64,000 nucleotides of DNA from NCBI GenBank assembly GCA_963714155.1, contig OY970236.1, positions 2,294,001-2,358,000 of the forward strand. Direction: 5' to 3'. Numbering within the stretch: the stretch's first letter is position 1; each line of letters opens with the position of its first letter. Shown piece after piece: positions 1-7,339 of the stretch. The notes beneath the pieces were generated by a model. That model searched no databases. It saw only the letters and a list, made by a program, of their open reading frames with translations, and was not told the DNA's origin. A program made the translations under genes and the position numbers. Source of the DNA: VRUE01 sp963714155 (GTDB lineage: Bacteria; Actinomycetota; Thermoleophilia; Solirubrobacterales; 70-9).

Positions 1-666
1 GCCGGCGGGCATGTAGGCGGCGAAGAAAGCCTCGAAGAAATCGCGCACCGGGAAGTGGTTGGCGAAGTTGACGACGCCGTCGGGGAGCTCGTCTTCGGGG
101 ATAAAGACGCCGGAGAGGAAGTAGAGCGGCAGTAGCAGCGCGTTGACGATCGGGGCGGCGGCGTCCTGTGAAGGAATCGCCGCGGTCAGGGCGATGCCGA
201 GACAGCAGAAGGCGGCGCTGCCGACGGCGAGCACGATGACCAGCTCGGGCAGCTGCCCCCAGGGAATCGCGACGCCGTAGAGGACGCGGCCAATCGCCGC
301 GATCAGCGCCAGCATCATCAGGGCGACGACGATCGAGTTGCCGACGCGACCGGCGATGAAGACCCAGGCCGGCATCGGCGTCCCCCGGCCCCGCTTCAGC
401 CGGCCGTCCTCGCGGGCGATCACCAGCGACATCGCCAGCGACTGCATCGTCGCCGAGATCACCGCGACGGTGATGATCGCCGGCACGTAGTAGGCCGTGG
501 TCTCGATCCCTCCGTGCACGTCGATCGTCTGGCCGCCGAAGACGGTGGCGAAGATCAGCAGCAGGATGACCGGGAAGCCGACGGTGAAGAAGACCGCGGC
601 AGGATTGCGCCAGAAGGCCTTCTGGTCGTAGCGAAACTGGTGGGCGACAAGGCCAAGCGCCCTCAC
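1..666 (-). CDS. ABC-2 type transporter permease, partial (3' end beyond window)
   Basis: Membrane subunit of a two-gene exporter with the ATPase encoded directly upstream. It begins at a GTG (666-664) that overlaps the ATPase stop codon in a GTGA arrangement, so the two are translationally coupled. The 222 visible codons read VRALGLVAHQFRYDQKAFWR and then several hydrophobic helices (for example ILLLIFATVF, IVVALMMLALIAAIG, LVIVLAVGSAAFCCLGIAL). The segment REDGRLKRGRGTPMPAW between helices 2 and 3, and PLYFLSGVFIP near the visible end, are typical of the ABC-2/DrrB-like drug and lipid exporter family. The C-terminus lies outside the window. The substrate cannot be told from sequence. Confidence 0.85.
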   Translation of the reverse strand, partial: MRALGLVAHQFRYDQKAFWRNPAAVFFTVGFPVILLLIFATVFGGQTIDVHGGIETTAYYVPAIITVAVISATMQSLAMSLVIAREDGRLKRGRGTPMPAWVFIAGRVGNSIVVALMMLALIAAIGRVLYGVAIPWGQLPELVIVLAVGSAAFCCLGIALTAAIPSQDAAAPIVNALLLPLYFLSGVFIPEDELPDGVVNFANHFPVRDFFEAFFAAYMPAG

Positions 667-1529
667 TGGTCCTCCTCCCCGGCCTCCGCGGTGAGCGAGA
701 GGTAGACGTCCTCGAGGCTGGGGCGGGTCACTTCGAGGGCCTCCAACTCCAGGCCCTGCTGCAGGGCCCGCTCGGTCAGCTGATGCAAATCGGCGACCGG
801 GGTGGTCGTGCTGACGGAAATCTCCTCGCCGTCCAGCTGGTAGCTGATCGTCGTCGGCAGCCGGTCCCGATCGCCGAGGTCCTCGGGCGTCCCGGCGGCG
901 ACGATCTCGCCGCCGGCGATGACCATCACCCGGTCGGCCAGCCGCTGCGCCTCGTCCATGTAATGGGTGGTGAGGAAGACGGTCTTGCCGAGGTCGCGCA
1001 GGCCGGCGATCGTCTCCCATGCCTGGCGCCGGGCCGAGGGGTCGAAGCCAGTGGTCGGCTCGTCGAGGAAGAGCAGCTCGGGATCGCCGATCAGAGCCAT
1101 GCCGACGTCGAGCCGGCGCTGCTGGCCGCCGGAGAGGCTGCGGGCGCGGTCGTCCGCCTTGCCGGCGAGGCCGACCAGCTCGATCACCTCGTCGACCGGC
1201 CGCGGCGCCCGGTAGTAGCCGGCGTAGAGGCCAAGTGACTCGCGCACGGTCAGGTAGGGATCGAGCCGGCAGCTCTGCAGGACGATGCCGATCCGCTCGC
1301 GCCAGGCGCGGCCGCCGCGCTGCGGGTCGGTACCCAGAACCGAGACCTCCCCCCCGCTGCGCTTGCGATACCCCTCGAGGATCTCAACCGTCGTCGTCTT
1401 ACCGGCGCCGTTGGGCCCAAGAAAGGCGAAGACCTCGCCGCGCTGCACCTCGAGATCGATCCCCCGCACGGCCTCAAAATCGCCATAGCTCTTGCGCAAG
1501 CCGCGGATAGATATGACGGGATCAGGCAA
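663..1529 (-). CDS. ABC transporter ATP-binding protein (DrrA/CcmA-like)
   Basis: ATPase subunit of the same exporter, 288 residues. Walker A GPNGAGKTT lies at about residues 38-46, the Q-loop near VLQS at about 82-85, the signature LSGGQQRR at about 131-138, Walker B ELLFLDEP at about 150-157 and the H-switch in LTTHYMDEA. The extra C-terminal domain of about 80 residues, ending SLEDVYLSLTAEAGEE, is usual in ABC-2 exporter ATPases of the DrrA type. The start is a TTG (1529). A TAGAAT hexamer lies nine bases upstream, so the mRNA may be leaderless, but this is less clear than for other genes here. The stop overlaps the permease GTG. Confidence 0.93.
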   Translation of the reverse strand: MPDPVISIRGLRKSYGDFEAVRGIDLEVQRGEVFAFLGPNGAGKTTTVEILEGYRKRSGGEVSVLGTDPQRGGRAWRERIGIVLQSCRLDPYLTVRESLGLYAGYYRAPRPVDEVIELVGLAGKADDRARSLSGGQQRRLDVGMALIGDPELLFLDEPTTGFDPSARRQAWETIAGLRDLGKTVFLTTHYMDEAQRLADRVMVIAGGEIVAAGTPEDLGDRDRLPTTISYQLDGEEISVSTTTPVADLHQLTERALQQGLELEALEVTRPSLEDVYLSLTAEAGEEDQ

Positions 1530-1589
1530 AGCCGGGCGATTCTATGGATGCCTTGGAAGCTCGGGTGACTCGGTTTCGCGGTTGTGCGA

Positions 1590-1702
1590 GCGGGCGTCGG
1601 TAGGGCCTCCGAACGTTTTGCGCCGCTGGCCCTAAAGCATTCTCGGACGGCGGCCGGCAATCCAGCCAGTCAGGCGAGTGAGGAGACCCTACCGACGCCC
1701 GC
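1590..1702. repeat. long inverted repeat downstream of rapZ
   Basis: A perfect 16-bp inverted repeat (1590-1605 and 1687-1702) encloses 81 bases. After one mismatch the stem extends by four more pairs. It lies 18 bases beyond the rapZ stop codon and upstream of the ABC ATPase gene. It could end rapZ transcription, but there is no T tract. It belongs with the other long inverted repeats described in this window. Confidence 0.7.
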
Positions 1703-1720
1703 CCCACCAGGGTGAAGCCG

Positions 1721-2647
1721 CTACCCCACCTCAGTGTCGCGGTGCTTGAGGTGGACCACCACGTCATCGCGGGGCTCCAGCTCTCGGCGAATGCGATCCG
1801 CCACGGTGATCGAGCGGTGGCGGCCGCCGGTGCAGCCGACCGCGATCGTCAGGTGGCTCTTGCCCTCGGCCACGTAGGCGGGGACGAGGAAGTCGAGCAG
1901 CGGCAGCAAGCGGCCGTAGAACTCGCCCGCCTGGGTGCCCGCCTCGACGTAGTCGCGCACCCGTTTGTCGAGCCCGGTCAGCGGCCGCAGGTCATCGACG
2001 TAGTGCGGGTTGGGCAGGAAGCGGACGTCGAGGGTGAGGTCGGAGTCGTGCGGCGGCCCGTTCTTGAAGCCGAAGGTGAGCAGGGTCAGCGCCATCTTGC
2101 CGGTCTCGTGGTGGTCGAGCATGTCCTCGGCAATCCGCCGCCGGAGCATCGCCCCGGTCAGGTTGCCGGTGTCCATCACCACGTCGGCGCGCTCGCGCAG
2201 CGGCGCCAGCATCGCCCGCTCGGCGCGAATGCCGTCGACGATCCGCCCTTCCGGCGCCAGCGGGTGGCGGCGGCGGGTCTCCTTGTAGCGGTCGACCAGG
2301 GTCTCCTCGTCGGCCTCGAGGAAGAGGACGGTCGGTTTGAGGCCCTCGGCCTCGAGGTCGTCGAGCACCTGCAGCAGGTCGTCGAAGTAGTCGCCGCCAC
2401 GCACGTCAGAGACGACCGCGGCGCACTCGACCCCGCTGCCCTCGTGGCGGAAGAGCTCGCCGAGGCTGCCGATCATCCGCGGCGGCAGGTTGTCGACGCA
2501 GAAGTAACCGCCGTCCTCGAAGGCGGCGATCGCTTCCGACTTGCCCGCCCCGGAGTGGCCGGTGATGACGACCAGCTCGACCTCGCGGCCGGGACTCGCG
2601 CCGTCGCCCTCAGCGTCCAATTTCGCCGCTTCTCCTGTGCTCGCCAT
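1721..2647 (-). CDS. rapZ: RNase adapter/nucleotide-binding protein RapZ (YvcJ family)
   Basis: P-loop protein of 308 residues; the family usually has about 285-300. Walker A GHSGAGKS is at about residues 30-37, followed by the family hallmark EDGGYFCVDNLPP. The C-terminal domain carries the conserved GCTGGRHRSI motif. In Enterobacteria RapZ binds the small RNA GlmZ and RNase E; in other bacteria the homologue (YvcJ) binds nucleotides and UDP-sugars, and its role in this organism is not shown by sequence. The ATG shares one base with the uvrC stop (TGATG), so it is coupled to uvrC. In actinobacteria uvrC-rapZ is often followed by yvcK and whiA; these are not present downstream here, where a long inverted repeat ends the unit. 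Confidence 0.95.
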   Translation of the reverse strand: MASTGEAAKLDAEGDGASPGREVELVVITGHSGAGKSEAIAAFEDGGYFCVDNLPPRMIGSLGELFRHEGSGVECAAVVSDVRGGDYFDDLLQVLDDLEAEGLKPTVLFLEADEETLVDRYKETRRRHPLAPEGRIVDGIRAERAMLAPLRERADVVMDTGNLTGAMLRRRIAEDMLDHHETGKMALTLLTFGFKNGPPHDSDLTLDVRFLPNPHYVDDLRPLTGLDKRVRDYVEAGTQAGEFYGRLLPLLDFLVPAYVAEGKSHLTIAVGCTGGRHRSITVADRIRRELEPRDDVVVHLKHRDTEVG

Positions 2648-4545
2648 CAGCCGGTCCTGTTCAGTTGCTCGTGGATCTCACGGGCTACCTTGCCAGGCAC
2701 GCCGGGCACCATTTCGAGTTCCTCGCGGCTGGCGGCGATGAAGCGCTCCGGAGAGCCGAAATGCTGCAGCAGGGCGCGCTTGCGGACCGGCCCGATGCCC
2801 TTCAGCCCGTCGAGGACCGAGCCCGTCATCGCCTGGTCGCGGCGGCCGCGGTGGTGATCGATCGCGAAGCGGTGCGCCTCGTCGCGCACCCGCTGCAAGA
2901 GCTTCGAGGCCTCCGAGTCAGCGGCGAGATCGATTGGCTCCGAACGACCCGGCACGTAGACCTCCTCCTCGCGCTTGGCGAGGCTGATCACGGTGACGCC
3001 GCGGTCGACGAAGGGCTTCAGCGCCCGCATCCCCGCGGCGAGCTGACCCTTGCCGCCGTCGATCATGATCAGCGCGGGCATGGCGGAGAAGCTGGCGTCG
3101 CGCTTGCTGTCGTGCGGCGAGAGGTCGACCTGCTCGAGGTAGCGGTTCATCCGTCGCCCCAGGATCTCCTCCATCGAGGCGAAGTCGTCGGGACCGTCGC
3201 CGCGTCCCTCACCGCTTTCACCGCGCACGCGGAAGCGCCGGTAGTCGGCCTTCTTGGTCGCACCCCCCTCGAACACGACCATCGAGGCAACGGTGTGCTC
3301 GCCACCGATGTTGGAGATGTCGAAGCCCTCGATCCGTACCGGCAGGTCGGCCATTCCGAGCGCGTCGCGCAGGCTGGCCAGCGACTCGACCCGGCGCTGG
3401 CGGCGGTGCTCGCGCCGCAGCCGGTCCTGGTCGAGGGCGAGCTTGGCGTTGCGCTCGGCCAGCTCGCGCAAGCGGCGCTTGTCGCCGCGTTCCGCCACCC
3501 GCACCTCGACCGCGTTCCCCCGCCGCTCGCTCAGCGCCGCTTCCAGCAGCTCGGCGCGCTCGCTCAGGTAGGGGCCGACGATGACCGTGCGGGGCATCGC
3601 CGGCGAAGCCGAGTAGTACTGGCCGACGAACTCCTCGGCCACCTCGGTGAGGTCGCGTTCGGCCTGGTTGTCGAGGTAGAAGCTCTGGCGCTCGGCGAGG
3701 ATCCCGTCGCGCACCTGGAAGACCTGGGCGTTGGCGTCCTGCCCCTCGGCGGCGATGCCGATCAGGTCGGCGGTGCCAACCGTGCCGCCGGCCACCCGCT
3801 GGCGCTCGAACAGCGACTGGATCGCCTTCAGGCGGTCGCGGTGCAGGGCGGCGCGCTCGAACTCGTGAGCCGCCGCCGCGTCCTCCATCTTCTCCCGCTC
3901 GTCGGCCTCGACCTGGCGGTAGCGGCCGGAGAGGAAGTCGACGATCGCGTCGATGTTGTGGCGGTACTCCTCGCGGCTGACGTAGCCCACGCAGGGCGCC
4001 CCGCAGCGCTTGATGAAGTAGTCGAGGCAGGGACTGCCGGAGCGCCGGCCGGGCTCCTTGCCCTCGCAGGTGCGGAACTGGAAGAGCTTGCCGAGCAGGT
4101 CGAGTGTCTCGCGCACCCGCTTGGCGCTGGAGAAGGGGCCGAAGTAGGCGCGGCCCGGCCGGTGCTTCTCACGGGTGAAGTAGACGCGCGGGTAGTCCTC
4201 GTCGAGGCTGACGCAGACGTAGGGATAGGACTTGTCGTCGCGCAGGCGGATGTTGAAGCGGGGGCGGTGGCGCTTGATGAAGGTCTGCTCGGTCAGCAGC
4301 GCCTCGGCCTCGGTCGAAGTGACCAGGCACTCGATCCGGTCGACGCGGGAGGTGAGCCGGCTCTCGCCGCCGGCCGAGAAGTGGGAGGCGACGCGCTTGC
4401 GGATCGAGCGCGCCTTGCCGACGTAGAGCGTCTCGCCATCGGCCGCGTGGAAGAGGTAGACGCCGGGCGAATCGGGCAGCTCGCGACGCTGCTGGGCGAT
4501 CCGTTCCGCCCGCGAGAGCTCGTTCTTGCCGTTGCCTTCGCTCAC
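2647..4545 (-). CDS. uvrC: excinuclease ABC subunit C, UvrC
   Basis: Nucleotide excision repair nuclease that makes both incisions around a lesion after UvrAB loading. It has 632 residues, a normal length. An N-terminal GIY-YIG domain (PGVYLFHAADGETLYVGKAR at about residues 26-45) is followed by a central UVR motif region (about 205-245), the RNase H-like endonuclease domain containing FDISNIGGEHTVASMVVFEG, and a C-terminal helix-hairpin-helix pair (LKGIGPVRKRALLQHFGS). The GTG start (4545) lies seven bases after a TACTCT hexamer with no Shine-Dalgarno, consistent with a leaderless mRNA. The gene is divergent from the hydratase gene and coupled to rapZ. Confidence 0.98.
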   Translation of the reverse strand: MSEGNGKNELSRAERIAQQRRELPDSPGVYLFHAADGETLYVGKARSIRKRVASHFSAGGESRLTSRVDRIECLVTSTEAEALLTEQTFIKRHRPRFNIRLRDDKSYPYVCVSLDEDYPRVYFTREKHRPGRAYFGPFSSAKRVRETLDLLGKLFQFRTCEGKEPGRRSGSPCLDYFIKRCGAPCVGYVSREEYRHNIDAIVDFLSGRYRQVEADEREKMEDAAAAHEFERAALHRDRLKAIQSLFERQRVAGGTVGTADLIGIAAEGQDANAQVFQVRDGILAERQSFYLDNQAERDLTEVAEEFVGQYYSASPAMPRTVIVGPYLSERAELLEAALSERRGNAVEVRVAERGDKRRLRELAERNAKLALDQDRLRREHRRQRRVESLASLRDALGMADLPVRIEGFDISNIGGEHTVASMVVFEGGATKKADYRRFRVRGESGEGRGDGPDDFASMEEILGRRMNRYLEQVDLSPHDSKRDASFSAMPALIMIDGGKGQLAAGMRALKPFVDRGVTVISLAKREEEVYVPGRSEPIDLAADSEASKLLQRVRDEAHRFAIDHHRGRRDQAMTGSVLDGLKGIGPVRKRALLQHFGSPERFIAASREELEMVPGVPGKVAREIHEQLNRTG

Positions 4546-4552
4546 CGGTCAA

Positions 4553-4558
4553 AGAGTA
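4553..4558 (-). promoter_or_regulatory. -10 hexamer TACTCT of uvrC
   Basis: TAnnnT hexamer seven bases before the uvrC GTG; it would place transcription start at or next to the start codon. Confidence 0.5.
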
Positions 4559-4621
4559 GGCTCCTGGCCACCCGGCCAAAGTCACCCGCCGGTGAAGACT
4601 TCCCAGACACACGGAGACGAG

Positions 4622-5458
4622 ATGACGACCCCCCAGACCCTGACCAGCGCCCCGCCCGAGCTGAACACGCTTCGGATCGAGATCGACGGCGCCAAGTTGG
4701 CCACCCTCACCCTCGACCGCCCCGACGCCTTCAACGCGATGAGCCCGGAGATGATCGGCGAGATGACCGTCGCCTTCGCCTGGCTCGCCGACCGGGCCCC
4801 GATCCGCGCCCTGATCATCACCGGCTCCGGCAAGGCCTTCTGCGCCGGCGGCGACGTCACCTGGTTCCAGCGCGGGGTCGAGAGCGACGAGATCGACCTG
4901 CCCTCGGAAGTGCGGCGCGGCGCCGAGGCGCTGCACGCCGCGATCGTCGACCTGCGCCGGATCCCCTGCCCGGTGATCTGCGCCGTCAACGGTCCGGCCG
5001 CCGGTGCCGGCTTCTCGCTGGCGCTCGCCTGCGACATTCGCATCGCCTCCGAGGCCGCCTTCTTCGCCCCCGCCTACGGGCGAATCGGCGCCTCCCCCGA
5101 CGGCGGCATGACCTACTTCCTGCCCCGCGTGGTGGGACCGAGCCGAGCGCTTGAACTGCTGCTCGAGGACCCCAACATGAAGGCCGAGGAGGCGCTCGCC
5201 GAGCGGATCGTGGCCGAGGTCGTGGCGCCGGATGCGCTGATGGACGCCGCCCGGGCCAAGGCCGAGAAGCTGGCCGCCAAGGCCCCCCACTACGTGCGCA
5301 TGGCTAAGACGCTGGCCAACACCAGCATCGAGCACACCCTCACCGAGCACCTGCAGCTGGAGCGCCACGGCATCGCCGACAGCATGGCGACCGAGGACCT
5401 GCGCAACGGCGTCGAGGCCTTCTTCGGCGGCGGCACACCCGAGTTCCACGGTCGCTGA
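4622..5458 (+). CDS. enoyl-CoA hydratase/isomerase family protein
   Basis: Crotonase-fold enzyme of 278 residues acting on an acyl-CoA thioester. The oxyanion-hole segments SGKAFCAGGDVTWF (about 74-87) and CAVNGPAAGAGFSLALACDI (about 122-141) are both present. At the two catalytic Glu positions of classical hydratases I see an Ala-Tyr and an Asp (GASPDGGMTYFLPR), which resembles enoyl-CoA isomerases and PaaG/PaaB-like members more than true hydratases, so the exact reaction is open. The ATG at 4622 is preceded by GGAG about six bases upstream; an in-frame upstream start at 4526 would run into the uvrC gene and is unlikely. Confidence 0.88.
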   Translation: MTTPQTLTSAPPELNTLRIEIDGAKLATLTLDRPDAFNAMSPEMIGEMTVAFAWLADRAPIRALIITGSGKAFCAGGDVTWFQRGVESDEIDLPSEVRRGAEALHAAIVDLRRIPCPVICAVNGPAAGAGFSLALACDIRIASEAAFFAPAYGRIGASPDGGMTYFLPRVVGPSRALELLLEDPNMKAEEALAERIVAEVVAPDALMDAARAKAEKLAAKAPHYVRMAKTLANTSIEHTLTEHLQLERHGIADSMATEDLRNGVEAFFGGGTPEFHGR

Positions 5459-5530
5459 ACCAGGCCCGCGGCCGCCCCGTATGCAGTTACAGTTTCCCCG
5501 AGTACTCGCCCCCCAGGAAAGGATCCAGTC

Positions 5531-5986
5531 ATGAAGAAGCTCGTCGCGTTTCTAGTCCTGGCCCTTGCAGCGCTGGCCCTGGTCGCCTGCGGCAGCAGCG
5601 ACGACAGCTCCAGCACAACGGAAACCAGCGGGGGCGAATCGACCAGCGCCGGCGGCGGTGCGGCCAAGGAAGAAAGCAGCAGCGGGGGCGGCGGCTCGGC
5701 CTCCACCCTCAAGTTCGAAGCCGACCCGGGCGGAGACCTCGCCTACACGACCACCAGCGCCAACGCCAAAGCCGGCAAAGTGACGATCGACTTCAACAAT
5801 CCCCAGGCCCTCACCCACGACGTCGCGATCGAAACCTCCAGCGGCAAAGAGGTGGGCGGAACCGAACTGATCGCCAGCGGCGAAGACTCGACCGTCGTCG
5901 ATCTCGAACCCGGCACCTACACCTTCTACTGCTCAGTCCCCGGCCACCGCGAAGCCGGCATGGAAGGCACTCTCACCGTCAAGTAG
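5531..5986 (+). CDS. cupredoxin-domain lipoprotein (plastocyanin/azurin-like)
   Basis: Small blue-copper-type protein of 151 residues predicted to be anchored on the outer face of the membrane. A lipoprotein signal peptide ends in the lipobox LVAC (Cys at about residue 20), followed by a Ser/Gly-rich linker to about residue 55. The cupredoxin domain has all four type 1 copper ligands: His in ALTHDVAIE, then Cys, His and Met in YCSVPGHREAGMEG. It probably carries electrons, though copper storage or sensing cannot be excluded. The ATG has a good Shine-Dalgarno (AGGAAAGGA). The SRPBCC gene starts four bases after its stop. Confidence 0.93.
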   Translation: MKKLVAFLVLALAALALVACGSSDDSSSTTETSGGESTSAGGGAAKEESSSGGGGSASTLKFEADPGGDLAYTTTSANAKAGKVTIDFNNPQALTHDVAIETSSGKEVGGTELIASGEDSTVVDLEPGTYTFYCSVPGHREAGMEGTLTVK

Positions 5987-5990
5987 CGGC

Positions 5991-6416
5991 GTGAGTCGCT
6001 GGGAGACGACGAGCACAATGGAGGCCGGGGTGACCCCGGCCTCCATCTGGGAGAAGGCCTACGCGGACGCGGATGCCTGGCCCAAGTGGAACGCCGAGAT
6101 CAAGCGCGCTCAGCTCGACGGCCCGCTGGCCCTCGGCGCCAAGGCAAAGATCGTCTTCGGAACCGGCCTGCGCCTGCGCTTCGCAGTCGTCGAGTTCGAG
6201 CACGGCCGCCTCTTCACCGACGAGTCCCGCCTCCCCGGCGCCCGCATGGGCCACCGCCACCTGGTCGAGCCAACCGAGTACGGCAGCCGCCTCACCAACA
6301 CCATCTACATCGAGGGCCCGCTCGCCCCCGTCTGGCGGCGGATCATGGGACCGGCCGCGGCGCGCACCCTGCCCGATGCCCAGCGCGCGGTTGTAGACCT
6401 AGCGAAAGCCGCCTAA
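5991..6416 (+). CDS. SRPBCC (START/polyketide cyclase-like) family protein
   Basis: A protein of 141 residues with the features of a small helix-grip fold: TPASIWEKAYADADAWPKWN at the N-terminus, alternating beta strands (AKIVFGTGLRLRFAVVEFE) and a final amphipathic helix. These proteins bind hydrophobic ligands in a central cavity; no catalytic motif is visible and the ligand is unknown. The GTG start four bases after the cupredoxin stop suggests co-transcription and translational coupling. Its 3' end overlaps the convergent MaoC gene by four bases. Confidence 0.75.
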   Translation: MSRWETTSTMEAGVTPASIWEKAYADADAWPKWNAEIKRAQLDGPLALGAKAKIVFGTGLRLRFAVVEFEHGRLFTDESRLPGARMGHRHLVEPTEYGSRLTNTIYIEGPLAPVWRRIMGPAAARTLPDAQRAVVDLAKAA

Positions 6417-6886
6417 GAAGCAGGAGCCATCACGCGGGTCACCGAGTCACCGACGAAGCAGGGCTTCTCGTTGCCCTCGACCTCGAGGGTGAAGCGGGTG
6501 ACGACCTCGTACCAACCGCCGCCCTTCTCGTCGACTGAGACGACCTCGGCGCGGCCGCGGACCTTGGCATCGACCGGGACCGGGGCGGGAAAGCGGATCT
6601 TGTTCCAGCCGTAGTTGACGCCGAGGGCGAAGCCGGTGGCGGAGATCAGTTCCTTGCGGAAGCCATCGACCAGCGAGAGGGTGAGGTTGCCGTGGGCGAT
6701 CGTGGTGCCGAAGGGGCTCTCGGCCTTGGCCCGCTCGACGTCGACGTGGATCCACTGGTCGTCGCCGGAGAGGTCGGCAAAGGTGTTGATGTCCTCTTGG
6801 GTGACGGCGCGCCACTCGCTCGGGCCGATCTCCTGCCCGAGCAGAGCCTGCATGCCCTCGACACCCTGTACCTCGACGCTCGACAT
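6413..6886 (-). CDS. MaoC family (R)-specific enoyl-CoA hydratase
   Basis: Single hot-dog domain of 157 residues. The hydratase-2 motif is present: FADLSGDDQWIHVD (about 38-51) followed by SPFGTTIAHGNLTLSLVDGF (about 61-80), with the catalytic Asp and His. Such proteins hydrate trans-2-enoyl-CoA to the (R)-3-hydroxy product in fatty acid or polyhydroxyalkanoate metabolism. The ATG lies seven bases after a TAGACT hexamer and has no Shine-Dalgarno. It is divergent from the cupin gene across a 47-bp promoter region. Confidence 0.9.
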   Translation of the reverse strand: MSSVEVQGVEGMQALLGQEIGPSEWRAVTQEDINTFADLSGDDQWIHVDVERAKAESPFGTTIAHGNLTLSLVDGFRKELISATGFALGVNYGWNKIRFPAPVPVDAKVRGRAEVVSVDEKGGGWYEVVTRFTLEVEGNEKPCFVGDSVTRVMAPAS

Positions 6887-6893
6887 CGGCGCC

Positions 6894-6899
6894 AGTCTA
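6894..6899 (-). promoter_or_regulatory. -10 hexamer TAGACT of the maoC gene
   Basis: Seven bases before the maoC ATG; half of a compact divergent promoter pair in 6887-6933. Confidence 0.5.
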
Positions 6900-6921
6900 A
6901 TCGGAAGGCCCGGCCAGGGCC

Positions 6922-6927
6922 TAGGAT
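6922..6927 (+). promoter_or_regulatory. -10 hexamer TAGGAT of the cupin gene
   Basis: Six bases before the cupin GTG, back to back with the maoC promoter. Confidence 0.5.
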
Positions 6928-6933
6928 TGCGCC

Positions 6934-7335
6934 GTGCCGTTCACGCTCAGGAACCTCAAGCAGGACCTGGAGGACGTCGGGTCCAACTTCGACGGCTCGC
7001 CTGATTTGGAGTTCCGCTTGGCGACCCAGGCGCTCGAGCTCGAGAAGTCAGGTCTGGGCTACCAGCGCGTCCCGCCCGGCTATCGCTTCCCGTACGGCCA
7101 CACGCACAAGAAGCAGGAGGAGGTGTACCTGGTCCTGCGCGGGAGCGGAAGGATGAAGCTCGACGACGAGATCGTCGAGCTCGAGGAATGGGACGCGGTG
7201 CGCGTCTCGCCCGGTACGTGGCGAGGTTACGAGGCCGGACCGCAGGGCCTCGAGATCCTCGTCATCGGCGCGCCCAATCTCGGCGAGAATCCGCGCGACG
7301 ACGTCGAGGGGCGGCGCGACTGGTGGACCGACTAG
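6934..7335 (+). CDS. cupin-domain protein
   Basis: Single-domain cupin of 133 residues. Motif 1 reads FPYGHTHKKQEEVYLVLRGSG (about 50-70), with the HxH and Glu that normally hold a metal. Motif 2, around VRVSPGTWRGYEAGPQG, has an Arg-Gly-Tyr where the second metal His usually sits, so metal binding may be incomplete. No substrate can be assigned. The GTG start follows a TAGGAT hexamer and has no ribosome binding site. Confidence 0.85.
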   Translation: MPFTLRNLKQDLEDVGSNFDGSPDLEFRLATQALELEKSGLGYQRVPPGYRFPYGHTHKKQEEVYLVLRGSGRMKLDDEIVELEEWDAVRVSPGTWRGYEAGPQGLEILVIGAPNLGENPRDDVEGRRDWWTD

Positions 7336-7339
7336 GCGA

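Noticed and set aside
2665..5154. Very long plus-strand open frame (829 codons) antisense to uvrC
   Set aside because: It is an artefact of high GC: uvrC on the other strand has all family motifs, and this frame shows no recognisable domain and strange composition.
6413..6416. Frameshift linking the SRPBCC and MaoC genes
   Set aside because: They are on opposite strands and simply overlap at their 3' ends.
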